From: Acidimicrobiales bacterium
GTDB lineage: Bacteria; Actinomycetota; Acidimicrobiia; Acidimicrobiales; SZUA-35
DNA length: 64,000 nt
Assembly: GCA_020630195.1 (NCBI GenBank)
Contig: JAHDBV010000007.1
Location: forward strand, 47,608 to 111,607
Direction of reading: 5' to 3'
Below, one piece after another: positions 51,459 to 61,035 of the stretch (the first letter of the stretch is position 1; every line of letters starts with the position of its first letter). Made by a program: the position numbers and the translations under genes. The notes under the pieces were generated by a model, which searched no databases, had not been told where the DNA came from, and saw nothing but the letters and a program-made list of their open reading frames with translations.

Positions 51459-52531
51459 TCCGCCTGCTCGTCGCCGCGGCCCTCGCGATCCTGCTGTCCG
51501 GACTCGGCACCCGCGTCCTCATCGACGTCCTGACCCGGAACAAGATCGGTCAGCCCATCCGTGAAGACGGACCCCAGGGCCACCAGACCAAGGCCGGCAC
51601 GCCGACCATGGGCGGCCTGGCCATCGTCGGCGGCGCCGCCGGGGGCTACGTCCTGTCCGACCTGCTCGCCGGTGGTGTCTTCACCGACACCGGGCTGCTC
51701 GTCATGGGGGCGATCTGTGCCGCCGCCGTGGTCGGGTTCGCCGACGACGGCACGAAGGTCCTGCGGGAACGGAACCTCGGACTCAACAAGCGGATGAAGT
51801 CGCTCGGCCTGCTGATCGTCGCCTTCGGATTCGCGATCCTCACCGAACGCACGACCGACGTGTCGACCGAGGTCAGCTTCACCCGCTCCGGCCAGCTCGG
51901 CATCGACCTCGGCTCCATCGGCTGGATCGTGTGGGCCGCGCTGTTGATCATCGCCGCGTCGAACGCCGTGAACCTGACCGACGGACTCGACGGCCTGGCC
52001 GCCGGATCCGGTGCGTTCACCTTCGCGGCCTACGGACTGGTCGGCTTCTGGATCTTCCGCCAGGAGCAGGGGGAGCTCGCCGGGCTCTACGACGTGCCCC
52101 ACGCCCTCGACCTCGCCGTCGTCGCCGTGGCCATGCTCGGCGGGTGCATCGGGTTCCTCTGGTTCAACGCCGCCCCGGCGGAGATCTTCATGGGTGACAC
52201 CGGGTCGCTCGCCATCGGGACCGGACTCGCCGCACTCGCACTCACCACCAACACCCACCTGCTCCTGCCGATCCTCGGCGGGATCTACGTGGCCGAGACG
52301 TTGTCGGTGATGCTCCAGATCGCCTGGTTCAAGGCCACGGGAGGCAAGCGCCTCTTCCGCATGGCCCCGATCCACCACCATTTCGAGCTGGCCGGCTGGA
52401 AGGAGACGAAGGTGATCATCCGCTTCTGGATGATCGCCGGCGCACTCACCGCCCTGGCCGTCGGCTTGTTCTACGCCGACTGGGTGGCCCAGGCCGACCT
52501 GATCGGTTCCGCCGGGGGAGTCACCGAATGA
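51455..52531 (+). CDS. mraY: Phospho-MurNAc-pentapeptide transferase MraY
   Basis: The 358-residue protein has ten or so membrane segments and the MraY motifs TPTMGG, FADDGTK, NLTDGLDGLA, FMGDTGSLA and the histidines of MAPIHHHFELAGWKE. It moves phospho-MurNAc-pentapeptide onto undecaprenyl phosphate to make lipid I. Four-base overlaps on both sides; murD, which usually follows, is missing here. Confidence 0.96.
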   Translation: MIRLLVAAALAILLSGLGTRVLIDVLTRNKIGQPIREDGPQGHQTKAGTPTMGGLAIVGGAAGGYVLSDLLAGGVFTDTGLLVMGAICAAAVVGFADDGTKVLRERNLGLNKRMKSLGLLIVAFGFAILTERTTDVSTEVSFTRSGQLGIDLGSIGWIVWAALLIIAASNAVNLTDGLDGLAAGSGAFTFAAYGLVGFWIFRQEQGELAGLYDVPHALDLAVVAVAMLGGCIGFLWFNAAPAEIFMGDTGSLAIGTGLAALALTTNTHLLLPILGGIYVAETLSVMLQIAWFKATGGKRLFRMAPIHHHFELAGWKETKVIIRFWMIAGALTALAVGLFYADWVAQADLIGSAGGVTE

Positions 52532-53715
52532 CCGCATCGATCGATCTCGGCCGCCGCGCCGACCGCCGCACCCGGGCGAGCCGCCGCAAGGTCGGACGGG
52601 CCCAGCGGGTGGCCGTGGTCAACCCGGGGGAGCGGCGTGCCGCGTTGCTCACCGGTGTCGCCTTCGTCCTGTCGTTGTTCGGGCTCGTCATGGTGTTGTC
52701 GGCCTCGTCGGTGGCCGACTTCCACCAGTACGCCGACTCCCCGTTCGCGACGTTCGCGAAGCAGGGACTGTTCTGCGTGCTGGGGCTCGCCGGCTTCGTC
52801 TTCATGTCACGGATCGATCCGAACTCGCTTCGGCGCTGGATCGTGCCGGGCGTCGTGCTCGCCGTCGGGCTGCTCGTCGCCGTGCTCGCCGTCGGGGCCG
52901 AGGTCAACGGCGCCCAGCGCTGGTTGCGGCTCGGGCCCGTCAACATCCAGCCCGGCGAGTTCGCCAAGCTGGCGTTCGTGATCGCGGTCGCGGATCTCGT
53001 CGCCCGCCGGCGCCACCACATCCACGTCGCCGGCGCCGTCGTGAATCCCGTGATGATCGGGCTGGGATTCATCTCGCTGCTGCTGATCATGCAGCCGAAG
53101 CTCGGCACCATCATCCTGCTCACGGCGACGTCGTTGACGATGCTGTTCCTCGCCGGGGCCCGCTTCCTCCCGCTCGTCGGGTGGAGCACCCTCTTCGCCG
53201 TCTTCGGTGGACTGATGGCGTGGCTGGAGCCCTACCGGCGCGACCGCCTCGTGGCCTTCATGGCCAGCCCCGACGCCGATCCGACCGGACTCGGGTGGCA
53301 GACGATCCAGTCGAAGGTCGGCATCGCCTCGGGCGGGCTCACCGGGGTCGGGCTGGGTGCGAGCCGGGCGAAGTGGGGGTTCCTGCCCTTCGCCCACACC
53401 GACTTCATCTTCGCGGTGATCGCCGAGGAGGTCGGCCTGCTCGGCGCCCTCGGCATCGTGCTCGCCTTCGTGCTGTTCGCCTACCTCGGGTTCACGACCG
53501 CCATGCGGGCCACCGACCCGTTCCATGCCTCCCTGGCGGCCGGCATCACGGCGCTCGTGATGTACCAGGCCTTCCTCAACATCGCGATGGCGCTCGGCCG
53601 TGCACCCGTCACCGGTGAGGCCCTGCCCTTCGTGTCGGCCGGTGGTTCGAGCCTCATCGTGACCCTCGCCGGCACCGGCATGCTCGTCTCGATCTCGCGC
53701 CGATCGCGGGCCTGA
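52528..53715 (+). CDS. ftsW: Septal peptidoglycan glycosyltransferase FtsW
   Basis: The 395-residue SEDS protein has about ten membrane segments and the family signatures NGAQRWLRLGPVNIQPGEFAK and, near the end, NIAMALGRAPVTGEALPFVSAGGSSLIV (spanning about 355-382). It polymerises lipid II at the septum in a complex with FtsI. The start overlaps mraY by four bases and murG begins four bases after its stop. Confidence 0.95.
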   Translation: MTASIDLGRRADRRTRASRRKVGRAQRVAVVNPGERRAALLTGVAFVLSLFGLVMVLSASSVADFHQYADSPFATFAKQGLFCVLGLAGFVFMSRIDPNSLRRWIVPGVVLAVGLLVAVLAVGAEVNGAQRWLRLGPVNIQPGEFAKLAFVIAVADLVARRRHHIHVAGAVVNPVMIGLGFISLLLIMQPKLGTIILLTATSLTMLFLAGARFLPLVGWSTLFAVFGGLMAWLEPYRRDRLVAFMASPDADPTGLGWQTIQSKVGIASGGLTGVGLGASRAKWGFLPFAHTDFIFAVIAEEVGLLGALGIVLAFVLFAYLGFTTAMRATDPFHASLAAGITALVMYQAFLNIAMALGRAPVTGEALPFVSAGGSSLIVTLAGTGMLVSISRRSRA

Positions 53716-53719
53716 GCCG

Positions 53720-54898
53720 ATGTCGAACGCCGACCGCATCCGCCGCTGGAACGACGCCGCCACGCCGTCGGTCGTCATCACCGGCGGCGGGACGGCCGGT
53801 CACACGAACCCCGGGATCGCCGTGGCCGAGGCACTCGTCGATCGTGGTCTGGCGCCCGAGGCGATCCGCTTCATCGGCGCCGAGCGGGGAAGCGAGTCCG
53901 AACTCGTGCCCGCCGCGGGCTTCGGGATCGAGGTCCTGCCGGGTCGTGGCATCAAACGATCGCTCTCGAAGGACAACCTCGGCGCCGTCGCCGGGCTCGG
54001 CCGAGCCGGCCTGCAGGCCCGCCGCCTCCTCGCCGAGTGGCGCCCCGAGGTCGTGCTCTGCCTCGGGGGCTACGCCGCGGTGGCCGCCTCGCTCGCCGCC
54101 CGCGGCCAGGGGATCCCGGTCGTGATCACCGAGCAGAACGCCCGGTCGTCCGCCACGAACCGCCTCGTGTCGCGTTGGGCCGAGGTCTGTGCCCTGCCGT
54201 TCCCCGACACCGACCTGCCGAACGGGGTGCTGACGGGCAATCCGACCCGCCGATCCGTGGTCGCCGCCGTCACCGAGGCCGACCGCACCGGCGCCCGGCG
54301 GGCGCGGGGCTGGGGCGATGACGAACTCGTGCTCGCCGTCTGGGGCGGTTCCCTCGGTGCCCGCAGCATCAACACCGCCGTCGCGGCCATGCTCCCCGAG
54401 CTCGCCGCCCGGGCGTCGGCAGCCGGTCGACGGGTGGTCGTCCATCACGTCATCGGGCGCCGCGACTTCGACGGCGACCCCGGGCACAGCCTCGACGGGC
54501 TCCGCGTCGAACGGGTCGAGTACGAACACGACATGGCCGGGGTGCTGGTCGGCGCCGACCTGGCGGTCACCCGTGGTGGCGCCTCCACGGTGGCCGAGCT
54601 CGCACTCGCCGGGCTGCCCGCCGTGATCGTGCCGCTGCCGATCGCCCCCCGGGATCACCAACGAGCCAACGCCGAAGAGCTCCGGGCCGCGGGCGCCGCG
54701 GTCGTGGTCGACGACGAACGCCTCGGAGACGAACTCCTCGACGCCGTCGCCGCGCCCCTGCTCGATGATGCGGAGCGCCTCCGTCGGGCCACCGCCGCCC
54801 GGGGTGTCGCCCGGCCGTCGGCGGCCGACGCCGTCGCCGGCCTGGTCCTCGACCGTGCCGGGTCCTCCCACGCGACCGATCGGAGTGCCGCCTCGTGA
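53720..54898 (+). CDS. murG: Lipid II synthase MurG (GlcNAc transferase)
   Basis: The 392-residue GT-B protein has ITGGGTAGHTNPGIAVAEAL at the N terminus, LGGYAAVAASLAARGQGIPV, EQNA, and TRGGASTVAELALAGLPAV in the donor-binding half. It adds GlcNAc from UDP-GlcNAc to lipid I on the inner membrane face. Confidence 0.95.
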   Translation: MSNADRIRRWNDAATPSVVITGGGTAGHTNPGIAVAEALVDRGLAPEAIRFIGAERGSESELVPAAGFGIEVLPGRGIKRSLSKDNLGAVAGLGRAGLQARRLLAEWRPEVVLCLGGYAAVAASLAARGQGIPVVITEQNARSSATNRLVSRWAEVCALPFPDTDLPNGVLTGNPTRRSVVAAVTEADRTGARRARGWGDDELVLAVWGGSLGARSINTAVAAMLPELAARASAAGRRVVVHHVIGRRDFDGDPGHSLDGLRVERVEYEHDMAGVLVGADLAVTRGGASTVAELALAGLPAVIVPLPIAPRDHQRANAEELRAAGAAVVVDDERLGDELLDAVAAPLLDDAERLRRATAARGVARPSAADAVAGLVLDRAGSSHATDRSAAS

Positions 54899-56307
54899 GC
54901 CTCACCGTCGACCTCTCCCACCCCCGCCGCATCCATCTGATCGGCGCGGGCGGTACCGGCATGTCGGCGATCGCCGAGATCCTGGCCGGCAACGGCCACC
55001 GAGTGTCCGGTTCCGACCGGGCCGAGAGTGTGCCGCTGCGTCGCCTCGCCGATCGCGGCGTCACCACCTTCGTCGGCCACGCCGCCGACCAGATCGGCGA
55101 CGCCGAGATGGTCTTCGCCTCGACCGCCATCGGCGCGGACAACCCCGAGGTCGTGCGGGCGACCGAGCTCGGCCTCCCCATGTTGCGGCGCGCCGACGTG
55201 CTGTCGGCGATCACCCGCCAGCACCGCTCCATCGCGGTGGCCGGCACCCACGGCAAGACGACCACGTCGGCGATGCTGACGATGGTGCTGCGGGCGACCG
55301 GCTTCGATCCGTCGTTCATCGTCGGTGGTGACCTCACCGACCTCGGCACCGGCGCCGCCGTCGGCACCGGTCCGTGGCTCGTCGTGGAAGCCGACGAGAG
55401 CGACGGGACCTTCATCGAACTCGACGCCGAGGTCGTGATCGTCACCAACATCGAGCCCGACCACCTCGAGCACTACGGAGGGTTCGACGCGCTCAAGGCC
55501 GCATTCGACCGGTTCGTGAGCCGGCCGACGGGGCCGAAGATCCTGTGCCTCGACGATCCGCTGACCGGCGAGCTCGTCGCCACCCTGCGCGCCTCGGGGC
55601 GAACCGACGGGCTCGTCACCTACGGCACCCATGCCGACGCCGACTGGCGCCTCACCGACATCCTGCCGACCCCCGACGGCGTCGGTGCGACGCTGCGTGG
55701 ACCCGACGGGACCGAGGCACCGGTGCGGCTCCCGCAACCCGGGATGCACAATCTGCGCAACGCCACCGCCGCGGTCGTCACGGCGGTCGCCCTCGGTGCC
55801 CCCCTCGCCGGGGCCGCCGACGCACTCGCGGCGTTCGGTGGCGTCGGCCGACGCTTCGAGCGACGCGGATCGGTCGCGGGCATCGACCTCGTCGACGACT
55901 ACGCCCACCTGCCCACCGAGGTCGCCTCGGCCCTCCAGGCGGGTCGCAGTCTCGGGCCGGGACGGCTCGTCGCCGTGTTCCAGCCGCACCGTTACTCCCG
56001 CACCGAGCAGCTGTGGTCGACCTTCACCGACGCCTTCGTCGACGCCGACGTGCTCGTCGTCACCGGGATCTACACCGCCGGGGAGGCGCCGCGGGCCGGT
56101 ATCCACGCCGGGCTCATCGCGGACGACGTCCGACGGGCGCATCCCGATGCCGACGTCCGCCACGTCGAGTCGCTCGACGACGTCGTCACCCTGCTGGTCG
56201 ACGAGCTGGCAGCCGGGGATCTCTGCATGACCCTCGGGGCCGGCGACCTCACCCGCATCCCCGATCGGGTGCTCGAGGGCCTGCGCTCCCGGGACGGTGC
56301 GTCATGA
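54895..56307 (+). CDS. murC: UDP-N-acetylmuramate-alanine ligase MurC
   Basis: The 470-residue ligase has the nucleotide-substrate loop LIGAGGTGMSAIAEIL, the ATP loop AGTHGKTTTSAML, EADESDGTF, NIEPDHLEHYGG and DDYAHLPTEV. It adds L-alanine to UDP-MurNAc, the first step of stem peptide assembly. The GTG overlaps the murG stop by four bases. Confidence 0.96.
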   Translation: MSLTVDLSHPRRIHLIGAGGTGMSAIAEILAGNGHRVSGSDRAESVPLRRLADRGVTTFVGHAADQIGDAEMVFASTAIGADNPEVVRATELGLPMLRRADVLSAITRQHRSIAVAGTHGKTTTSAMLTMVLRATGFDPSFIVGGDLTDLGTGAAVGTGPWLVVEADESDGTFIELDAEVVIVTNIEPDHLEHYGGFDALKAAFDRFVSRPTGPKILCLDDPLTGELVATLRASGRTDGLVTYGTHADADWRLTDILPTPDGVGATLRGPDGTEAPVRLPQPGMHNLRNATAAVVTAVALGAPLAGAADALAAFGGVGRRFERRGSVAGIDLVDDYAHLPTEVASALQAGRSLGPGRLVAVFQPHRYSRTEQLWSTFTDAFVDADVLVVTGIYTAGEAPRAGIHAGLIADDVRRAHPDADVRHVESLDDVVTLLVDELAAGDLCMTLGAGDLTRIPDRVLEGLRSRDGAS

Positions 56308-57281
56308 CCGTGTCGCTCGCCGATCGGCTCGCCTCGGCCACCGCCGCACTCGGACCACTCGCCCAGGTGCAGCGACCGTTGGCCGACCTGTGCACCTACC
56401 GGGTCGGTGGCCCGGCGGCGCTGTTCGTCGAGGCCAACTCCGTGGCCACCCTCGAGACCGTGCGCGACGTCGTGGCCGAGTTCGACCTGCCCGTGTTGAG
56501 CGTGGGGCGCGGCTCGAACCTCCTCGTCGCCGACTCGGGGTTCGACGGCCTCGTGGTCCGCCTGGGCAACGACTTCGCCGGGATCGAGGTGCCGTCCGCC
56601 GACGAGGTCGCCGCCGCCCGGACCGATGGTGGATCCGTGCGTGTGGTCGCCGGTGGCGCCGCGTTGTTACCGGTCGTCGCCCGCCGCACCGTGGCCGCCG
56701 GCCTCGCCGGGTTCGCCTGGGCGGTCGGAGTGCCCGGCTCCGTCGGTGGTGCGGTCCGCATGAACGCCGGTGGACACGGCGCCGACATGGCCGACTCGCT
56801 CGGCGAGGTGTCCGTGTTCGACCTCCGACACGGTGGACCCGAACCGTGGAGCGCCGAGGCGCTGCGCCTCGGCTACCGACACTCCGCCCTCGAGCCCCAC
56901 CATCTGGTGCTCGCCGCCGCCATCGATCTCGAACCCGGCGACCCCGAGTCACTCGCCACCGAACTCTCCGACATCGTCGCGTGGCGCCGGGCGAACCAGC
57001 CCGGCGGCTCCAACGCCGGCTCGGTCTTCGCCAACCCCGACGGCGACTCGGCCGGTCGCCTCATCGACGCCGCCGGCCTGAAGGGGTTCCGGATCGGCAC
57101 CGCCGAGGTGTCGACCAAACACGCCAACTTCATCCAGGCCGATCCCGACGGCTCCGCCGACGACGTCGCCGCGGTCATGGCCCACGTGCGGGCCGTCATC
57201 GCGGAGCGGCACGGCATCGAGCTCCGGATCGAGAACCACCTCCGACCCGCCACCGACCCCGACGAATGGACCCGCCCGTGA
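56304..57281 (+). CDS. murB: UDP-N-acetylenolpyruvoylglucosamine reductase MurB
   Basis: The 325-residue flavoprotein has YRVGGPAALFVE, the FAD motif LSVGRGSNLLVADSGFDG, GVPGSVGGAVRMNAGGHG, and the catalytic serine and glutamate regions NAGSVFANP and VSTKHANFI. The catalytic serine sits directly after the glycine in NAGSVF. It reduces UDP-GlcNAc-enolpyruvate to UDP-MurNAc with NADPH. Four-base overlaps with murC and ftsQ. Confidence 0.95.
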   Translation: MTVSLADRLASATAALGPLAQVQRPLADLCTYRVGGPAALFVEANSVATLETVRDVVAEFDLPVLSVGRGSNLLVADSGFDGLVVRLGNDFAGIEVPSADEVAAARTDGGSVRVVAGGAALLPVVARRTVAAGLAGFAWAVGVPGSVGGAVRMNAGGHGADMADSLGEVSVFDLRHGGPEPWSAEALRLGYRHSALEPHHLVLAAAIDLEPGDPESLATELSDIVAWRRANQPGGSNAGSVFANPDGDSAGRLIDAAGLKGFRIGTAEVSTKHANFIQADPDGSADDVAAVMAHVRAVIAERHGIELRIENHLRPATDPDEWTRP

Positions 57282-58144
57282 GCACCAGCGCACCGCCTCG
57301 TCGTTCCGGTCGTTCCACTGCGAACGACCACCGCACCCGCGCCGCCATGGACCCGCGCCTGCGCGCCCGTCGTGCCGCGGTCGCCCGGGCCGAGGGGCGT
57401 CGACGGCTGCGGATCGTGGTCGGGCTCACCGCCCTCACCGCCGCGGTCGCGTTCGGATTCTGGGCCGTCGACTCGCCGTTGTTCGACGTCGACGAGATCG
57501 AGGTCACCGGGATCGAGCACCTCGCCGAACGCGACGTGCTCGCCGCTGCCGCCATCGAGCCCGGCACCCCGCTGCTCGACGTCGATCTCGCCGGGGCCGC
57601 CGAGCGGGTCGCCCGGCTGCCCTGGGTCGCGTCGGTGGCCGTCGAACGTGAGGTCGGCGGCACGGTGACCGTCGTGGTGGTCGAACGAATCCCCGATGCG
57701 GTCCTGCCCGCCGCGGGAGGCGGCCACGTGCTGGTCGACACCCGCGGCCGCCAACTCGAACGGCTCGACGCCCGACCCGAGACCGACATGCCCGTGGCGG
57801 GCATCGCCCTCGACGGGGTGCTCGGCACACCCGTCGACGCCGACGCCCAGCGGGTGCTGCGGGTCCTCGACGGCATGACCGAACCCGTCGCCGCCGCCGT
57901 GTCGCAGATCATCGTCGACGAGGGCGGGCTGTTCCTCGCCCTCAACGAGGGTGGGCGAGTTCGCCTTGGCGACCAGACCGGCCTGGAGCAGAAAATGGTG
58001 TCGCTCGAGACGATGCTCGTGCGGGTCGACCTGCGCTGCCTGCACGAGATCGATCTCCGGGTGGCCGGTGCGCCGTCGTTGACCCGACGACACGCCGGTG
58101 ACGATCCCCGCCAGCCGGTGGGGGATCTGGAAACCTGTCTCTGA
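57278..58144 (+). CDS. ftsQ: Cell division protein FtsQ (DivIB)
   Basis: The 288-residue protein has an Arg-rich cytoplasmic tail of about 45 residues, one membrane segment (about 47-65), a POTRA domain (FDVDEIEVTGIEHLAERDVL...) and the FtsQ beta domain. It is the scaffold of the FtsQ-FtsL-FtsB complex at the septum. GTG start overlapping the murB stop. A 112-base gap separates it from ftsZ. Confidence 0.92.
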   Translation: MSTSAPPRRSGRSTANDHRTRAAMDPRLRARRAAVARAEGRRRLRIVVGLTALTAAVAFGFWAVDSPLFDVDEIEVTGIEHLAERDVLAAAAIEPGTPLLDVDLAGAAERVARLPWVASVAVEREVGGTVTVVVVERIPDAVLPAAGGGHVLVDTRGRQLERLDARPETDMPVAGIALDGVLGTPVDADAQRVLRVLDGMTEPVAAAVSQIIVDEGGLFLALNEGGRVRLGDQTGLEQKMVSLETMLVRVDLRCLHEIDLRVAGAPSLTRRHAGDDPRQPVGDLETCL

Positions 58145-58256
58145 CCCGGCTCCGCCGGATCACCACACCCCGACGTCGCCGAACCCGGCCCCCGTCGGAG
58201 GAGAAAACCCGTAACCTCGGCGGGTCACCCGCCACCGGACCTGGATCAACACGACC

Positions 58257-59345
58257 ATGAGCACACAGAACTACGTCGCCGTCATCAAGGTCGTCGGAGT
58301 GGGCGGAGGCGGCTGCAACGCCGTCAACCGCATGATCGACGCGGGCCTGCGCGGCGTCGAGTTCGTCGCCGTCAACACCGACGCACAGGCGCTGCTCACG
58401 AACGACGCCGAGACGAAGATCCACATCGGCCGCGAGCTGACTCGGGGCCTCGGCGCCGGGTCCGATCCCGAGATCGGCCGTCAGGCCGCCGAGGACCACC
58501 GCGACGAGATCGCCGCCGTGCTCGACGGTGCCGACATGGTCTTCATCACCGCCGGCGAGGGCGGCGGCACCGGCACCGGGGCCGCCCCCGTGATCGCCGA
58601 GATCGCCAAGACGATGGGTGCACTCACCATCGCCGTGGTCACCCGCCCCTTCGGCTTCGAGGGTCGCCGCCGGGCGACGCAGGCCGACACCGGCATCACG
58701 AAGCTGCGGGAGAAGGTCGACACCCAGATCGTCATCCCGAACGATCGGCTCCTGTCGATCGCCAACGACAAGACCTCGATGGTCGACGCCTTCAACATGG
58801 CCGACGACATCCTGCTCCAGGGTGTGCAGGGCATCACCGACCTCATCACCACGCCGGGGCTGATCAACACCGACTTCGCCGACGTGCGCATGATCATGCA
58901 CGACGCCGGCTCGGCCCTGATGGGCATCGGCAAGGCCGACGGCGAGGGCCGTGCGCTCGCCGCCGCCCGGGCCGCCATCGCCAGCCCGCTGCTCGAAGCC
59001 TCCATCGAAGGTGCCCGCGGCATCCTGCTGTCGATCGCCGGCTCGTCCGAGCTCGGCCTGTTCGAGGTCAACGAAGCCGCCGAGATCATCCACGACGTCG
59101 CCCACCCCGACGCCAACATCATCTTCGGCACCGTCGTCGAGGAAGACCTCGGCGACGACATCCGGGTCACCGTCATCGCCGCCGGGTTCGACCGGTGGGA
59201 CACCGCCTCGGGCGGGGGTGCCTCGGTCGCCGACCTCGAGGCCAGCGTCGAGGAGGCCCCGGCCGAACGCGACGAACCCGTCGACCTGTTCGCCGATGCC
59301 GACGACCCCGACGACGACTTCGACGTCCCGAGCTTCCTGAAGTGA
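58257..59345 (+). CDS. ftsZ: Cell division GTPase FtsZ
   Basis: The 362-residue tubulin homologue has the GTP signature GGGTGTG at 102-108, [13 protein letters not shown] at the N terminus and the T7-loop region [12 protein letters not shown] short linker leads to the C-terminal peptide [10 protein letters not shown], the binding site for SepF and other partners. It forms the Z ring. Its start codon has only a weak ribosome site; TAACCT at 58212-58217 could be a -10 element of a local promoter with a leader of about 33 bases. Confidence 0.97.
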   Translation: MSTQNYVAVIKVVGVGGGGCNAVNRMIDAGLRGVEFVAVNTDAQALLTNDAETKIHIGRELTRGLGAGSDPEIGRQAAEDHRDEIAAVLDGADMVFITAGEGGGTGTGAAPVIAEIAKTMGALTIAVVTRPFGFEGRRRATQADTGITKLREKVDTQIVIPNDRLLSIANDKTSMVDAFNMADDILLQGVQGITDLITTPGLINTDFADVRMIMHDAGSALMGIGKADGEGRALAAARAAIASPLLEASIEGARGILLSIAGSSELGLFEVNEAAEIIHDVAHPDANIIFGTVVEEDLGDDIRVTVIAAGFDRWDTASGGGASVADLEASVEEAPAERDEPVDLFADADDPDDDFDVPSFLK

Positions 59346-60004
59346 CCGATCGGGTCGCGGACATCCGCGCCCGACTCGAGTTGGTGCGCGAGCGCATCCG
59401 GGCCGCCGGTGGCGACGACACCGTCGAGGTCCTCGCGGTCACCAAGGTGCACGCGGTCGATCTCGCCCGCGACGCCGTCGCCGCGGGTCTCACCCTGCTC
59501 GGGGAGAACTACGCCGCCGAACTCGCCGACAAGGCCGATCGGCTCGCCACGGAAGGCGCCGGCACGGCCGAGTGGCACATGATCGGGCCGATCCAGCGAA
59601 ACAAGGTCAAGCTCCTCGCCGGTCGTGTGGCGGTCTATCAGACCGTCGATCGTGTGGAGCTGGCCGAGACGATCGCCCGACGCCATCCCGGTGCCGTGGT
59701 GTTCTGCCAGGTCAACACGACGGGGGAGGCGGCGAAGTCCGGGGTCGCGCCGCACGACACCGCCCGCCTCGTCGAGCGGTGTGGCGAGCTCGGGCTCACC
59801 GTCGACGGGCTGATGACCCTCGGCCCGACCTCGGCGGAGATCGACCCACGTCCGGCCTTCGCCGAACTGCGGGCACTCGTCGATCGACACGGCCTCGCCC
59901 GATGCTCGATGGGCATGAGCCGGGATCTCGACGCCGCCGTCGCCGAGGGCTCGACGATGGTGCGGGTCGGGACCGATCTGTTCGGTCCGCGGCCCGACCG
60001 GTGA
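59342..60004 (+). CDS. YggS-type PLP homeostasis protein (PLPBP)
   Basis: The 220-residue PLP-binding protein has the Schiff-base lysine K35 in [30 protein letters not shown] and a C-terminal [20 protein letters not shown] motif. Members of this family keep pyridoxal phosphate in balance and have no known catalysis. A copy between ftsZ and sepF is common in Gram-positive bacteria. The GTG overlaps the ftsZ stop. Confidence 0.93.
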   Translation: MTDRVADIRARLELVRERIRAAGGDDTVEVLAVTKVHAVDLARDAVAAGLTLLGENYAAELADKADRLATEGAGTAEWHMIGPIQRNKVKLLAGRVAVYQTVDRVELAETIARRHPGAVVFCQVNTTGEAAKSGVAPHDTARLVERCGELGLTVDGLMTLGPTSAEIDPRPAFAELRALVDRHGLARCSMGMSRDLDAAVAEGSTMVRVGTDLFGPRPDR

Positions 60005-60119
60005 CCCGCCGACAGCGCACGGGGCCCGCTGGTGTCGCGGCCTCGACACCTCACCTCCGGTCCTCCGCCGACCGGGGCGGTTCCACCACTACGCTCGCAG
60101 GTCGAGGAGGCCCGCATCC

Positions 60120-60728
60120 ATGTCCATGTTCCGCACCGTGATGGTCTATCTGGGACTCGGTTCCGACGAGGAGTACGACGACGGCTACCTCTACGACGAC
60201 GAGGACGGCCCGGAGCGTGATCACCGTGGTGCCGTGGCCTCCCCCGGACGTCGTCCCGATCCGCTCCGTGTCGAGACCTCGTCGGTCGCCTCGCCGACAC
60301 CCGTCGCCGTCGCCCCCGACACCGAGGACGGCACCGTCTCGTCCGTTCGTCCGCTGCGCCCCGTGCCCGACCTCGAGGACGAGGGCGGCATCGGTGAGGT
60401 CCGCTCCCTCGACGACGATCGACCCGTGGAGGTCATCCGCCCCGTGGCCAAGAGCCGTGCGAAGCCCCGTTCCCTGTCGCCCCAGTCGTTCGGCGACGCC
60501 AAGGTGGTCGCCGACGAGTTCCGCTCGTCGACCCCGGTCGTGATGAACCTGCTCGGTCTCGAGCGCGATCTCGAGCGCCGTCTCATCGACTTCTCCTCCG
60601 GGCTCTGTTACGGGCTCGGCGGGTCGATGGACAAGTTGGCGCCGCACGTCTATCTCCTCATCCCGAAGTCGGTGACCGTCTCCGACGACGACCGACGCCG
60701 GATCGAGGAGCGGGGGTACGACCGATGA
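60120..60728 (+). CDS. sepF: Cell division protein SepF
   Basis: The 202-residue protein has an amphipathic N terminus (MSMFRTVMVYLGLG) for membrane contact, an acidic linker rich in Asp and Glu, and the C-terminal SepF domain (from VVADEFRSSTPVVMNLLGL to VYLLIPKSVTV). SepF polymerises and anchors FtsZ to the membrane, and is needed where ftsA is lacking, as here. A GAGGAGG ribosome site lies nine bases before the ATG, and TACGCT at 60090-60095 may be its -10 element. Confidence 0.93.
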   Translation: MSMFRTVMVYLGLGSDEEYDDGYLYDDEDGPERDHRGAVASPGRRPDPLRVETSSVASPTPVAVAPDTEDGTVSSVRPLRPVPDLEDEGGIGEVRSLDDDRPVEVIRPVAKSRAKPRSLSPQSFGDAKVVADEFRSSTPVVMNLLGLERDLERRLIDFSSGLCYGLGGSMDKLAPHVYLLIPKSVTVSDDDRRRIEERGYDR

Positions 60729-60985
60729 TCACGACCGCCATCTGCCTCGTCCTGCTGCTGTTCCAGACGGCGTTCCTGCTGAAGATCGTCACGATCTACT
60801 TCCCGTACCGGGAGGGTTCGTTGGCGACGACGATCCGGAACGTGAGCGAAGCGATCGTGAACCCGGTGCTGTTGCCGGTCCGTCAGTTCGTGCCCACCGT
60901 CGGTGGGGTCTTCCCCGTCGCCGATCTGCTCGTGCTCATCCTCGTCGGTGTGCTGATCCAGATCGTGTGTCGCGGCGCCTTCTGA
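60725..60985 (+). CDS. YggT-family membrane protein
   Basis: The 86-residue protein has two membrane segments (about 4-25 and 62-82) and the YggT motif NPVLLPVRQFVPTVGGVFPVADL between them. The family is often found between sepF and divIVA and is linked to division and osmotic tolerance; the molecular role is unknown. ATGA overlap with sepF. Confidence 0.88.
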   Translation: MITTAICLVLLLFQTAFLLKIVTIYFPYREGSLATTIRNVSEAIVNPVLLPVRQFVPTVGGVFPVADLLVLILVGVLIQIVCRGAF

Positions 60986-61019
60986 TCGAGCGGGCCATCA
61001 CGCGGCCCGCCGAGCGATC
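60984..61019 (+). terminator. Hairpin closing the yggT end of the division operon
   Basis: GCGGGCC/GGCCCGC (60990-61010) forms a seven-base stem within an outer GATCG/CGATC stem, just after yggT and overlapping the approach to the divIVA -10 element. Confidence 0.5.
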
Positions 61020-61023
61020 CAGC

Positions 61024-61029
61024 TAGTTT
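61024..61029 (+). promoter_or_regulatory. -10 element of the divIVA-like gene
   Basis: TAGTTT, six bases before the ATG, after the hairpin that closes the upstream operon. Confidence 0.5.
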
Positions 61030-61035
61030 GATCGC

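Noticed and set aside
53654..54871. Minus-strand frame opposite murG
   Set aside because: It is antisense to an unmistakable murG and shows no recognisable domain.
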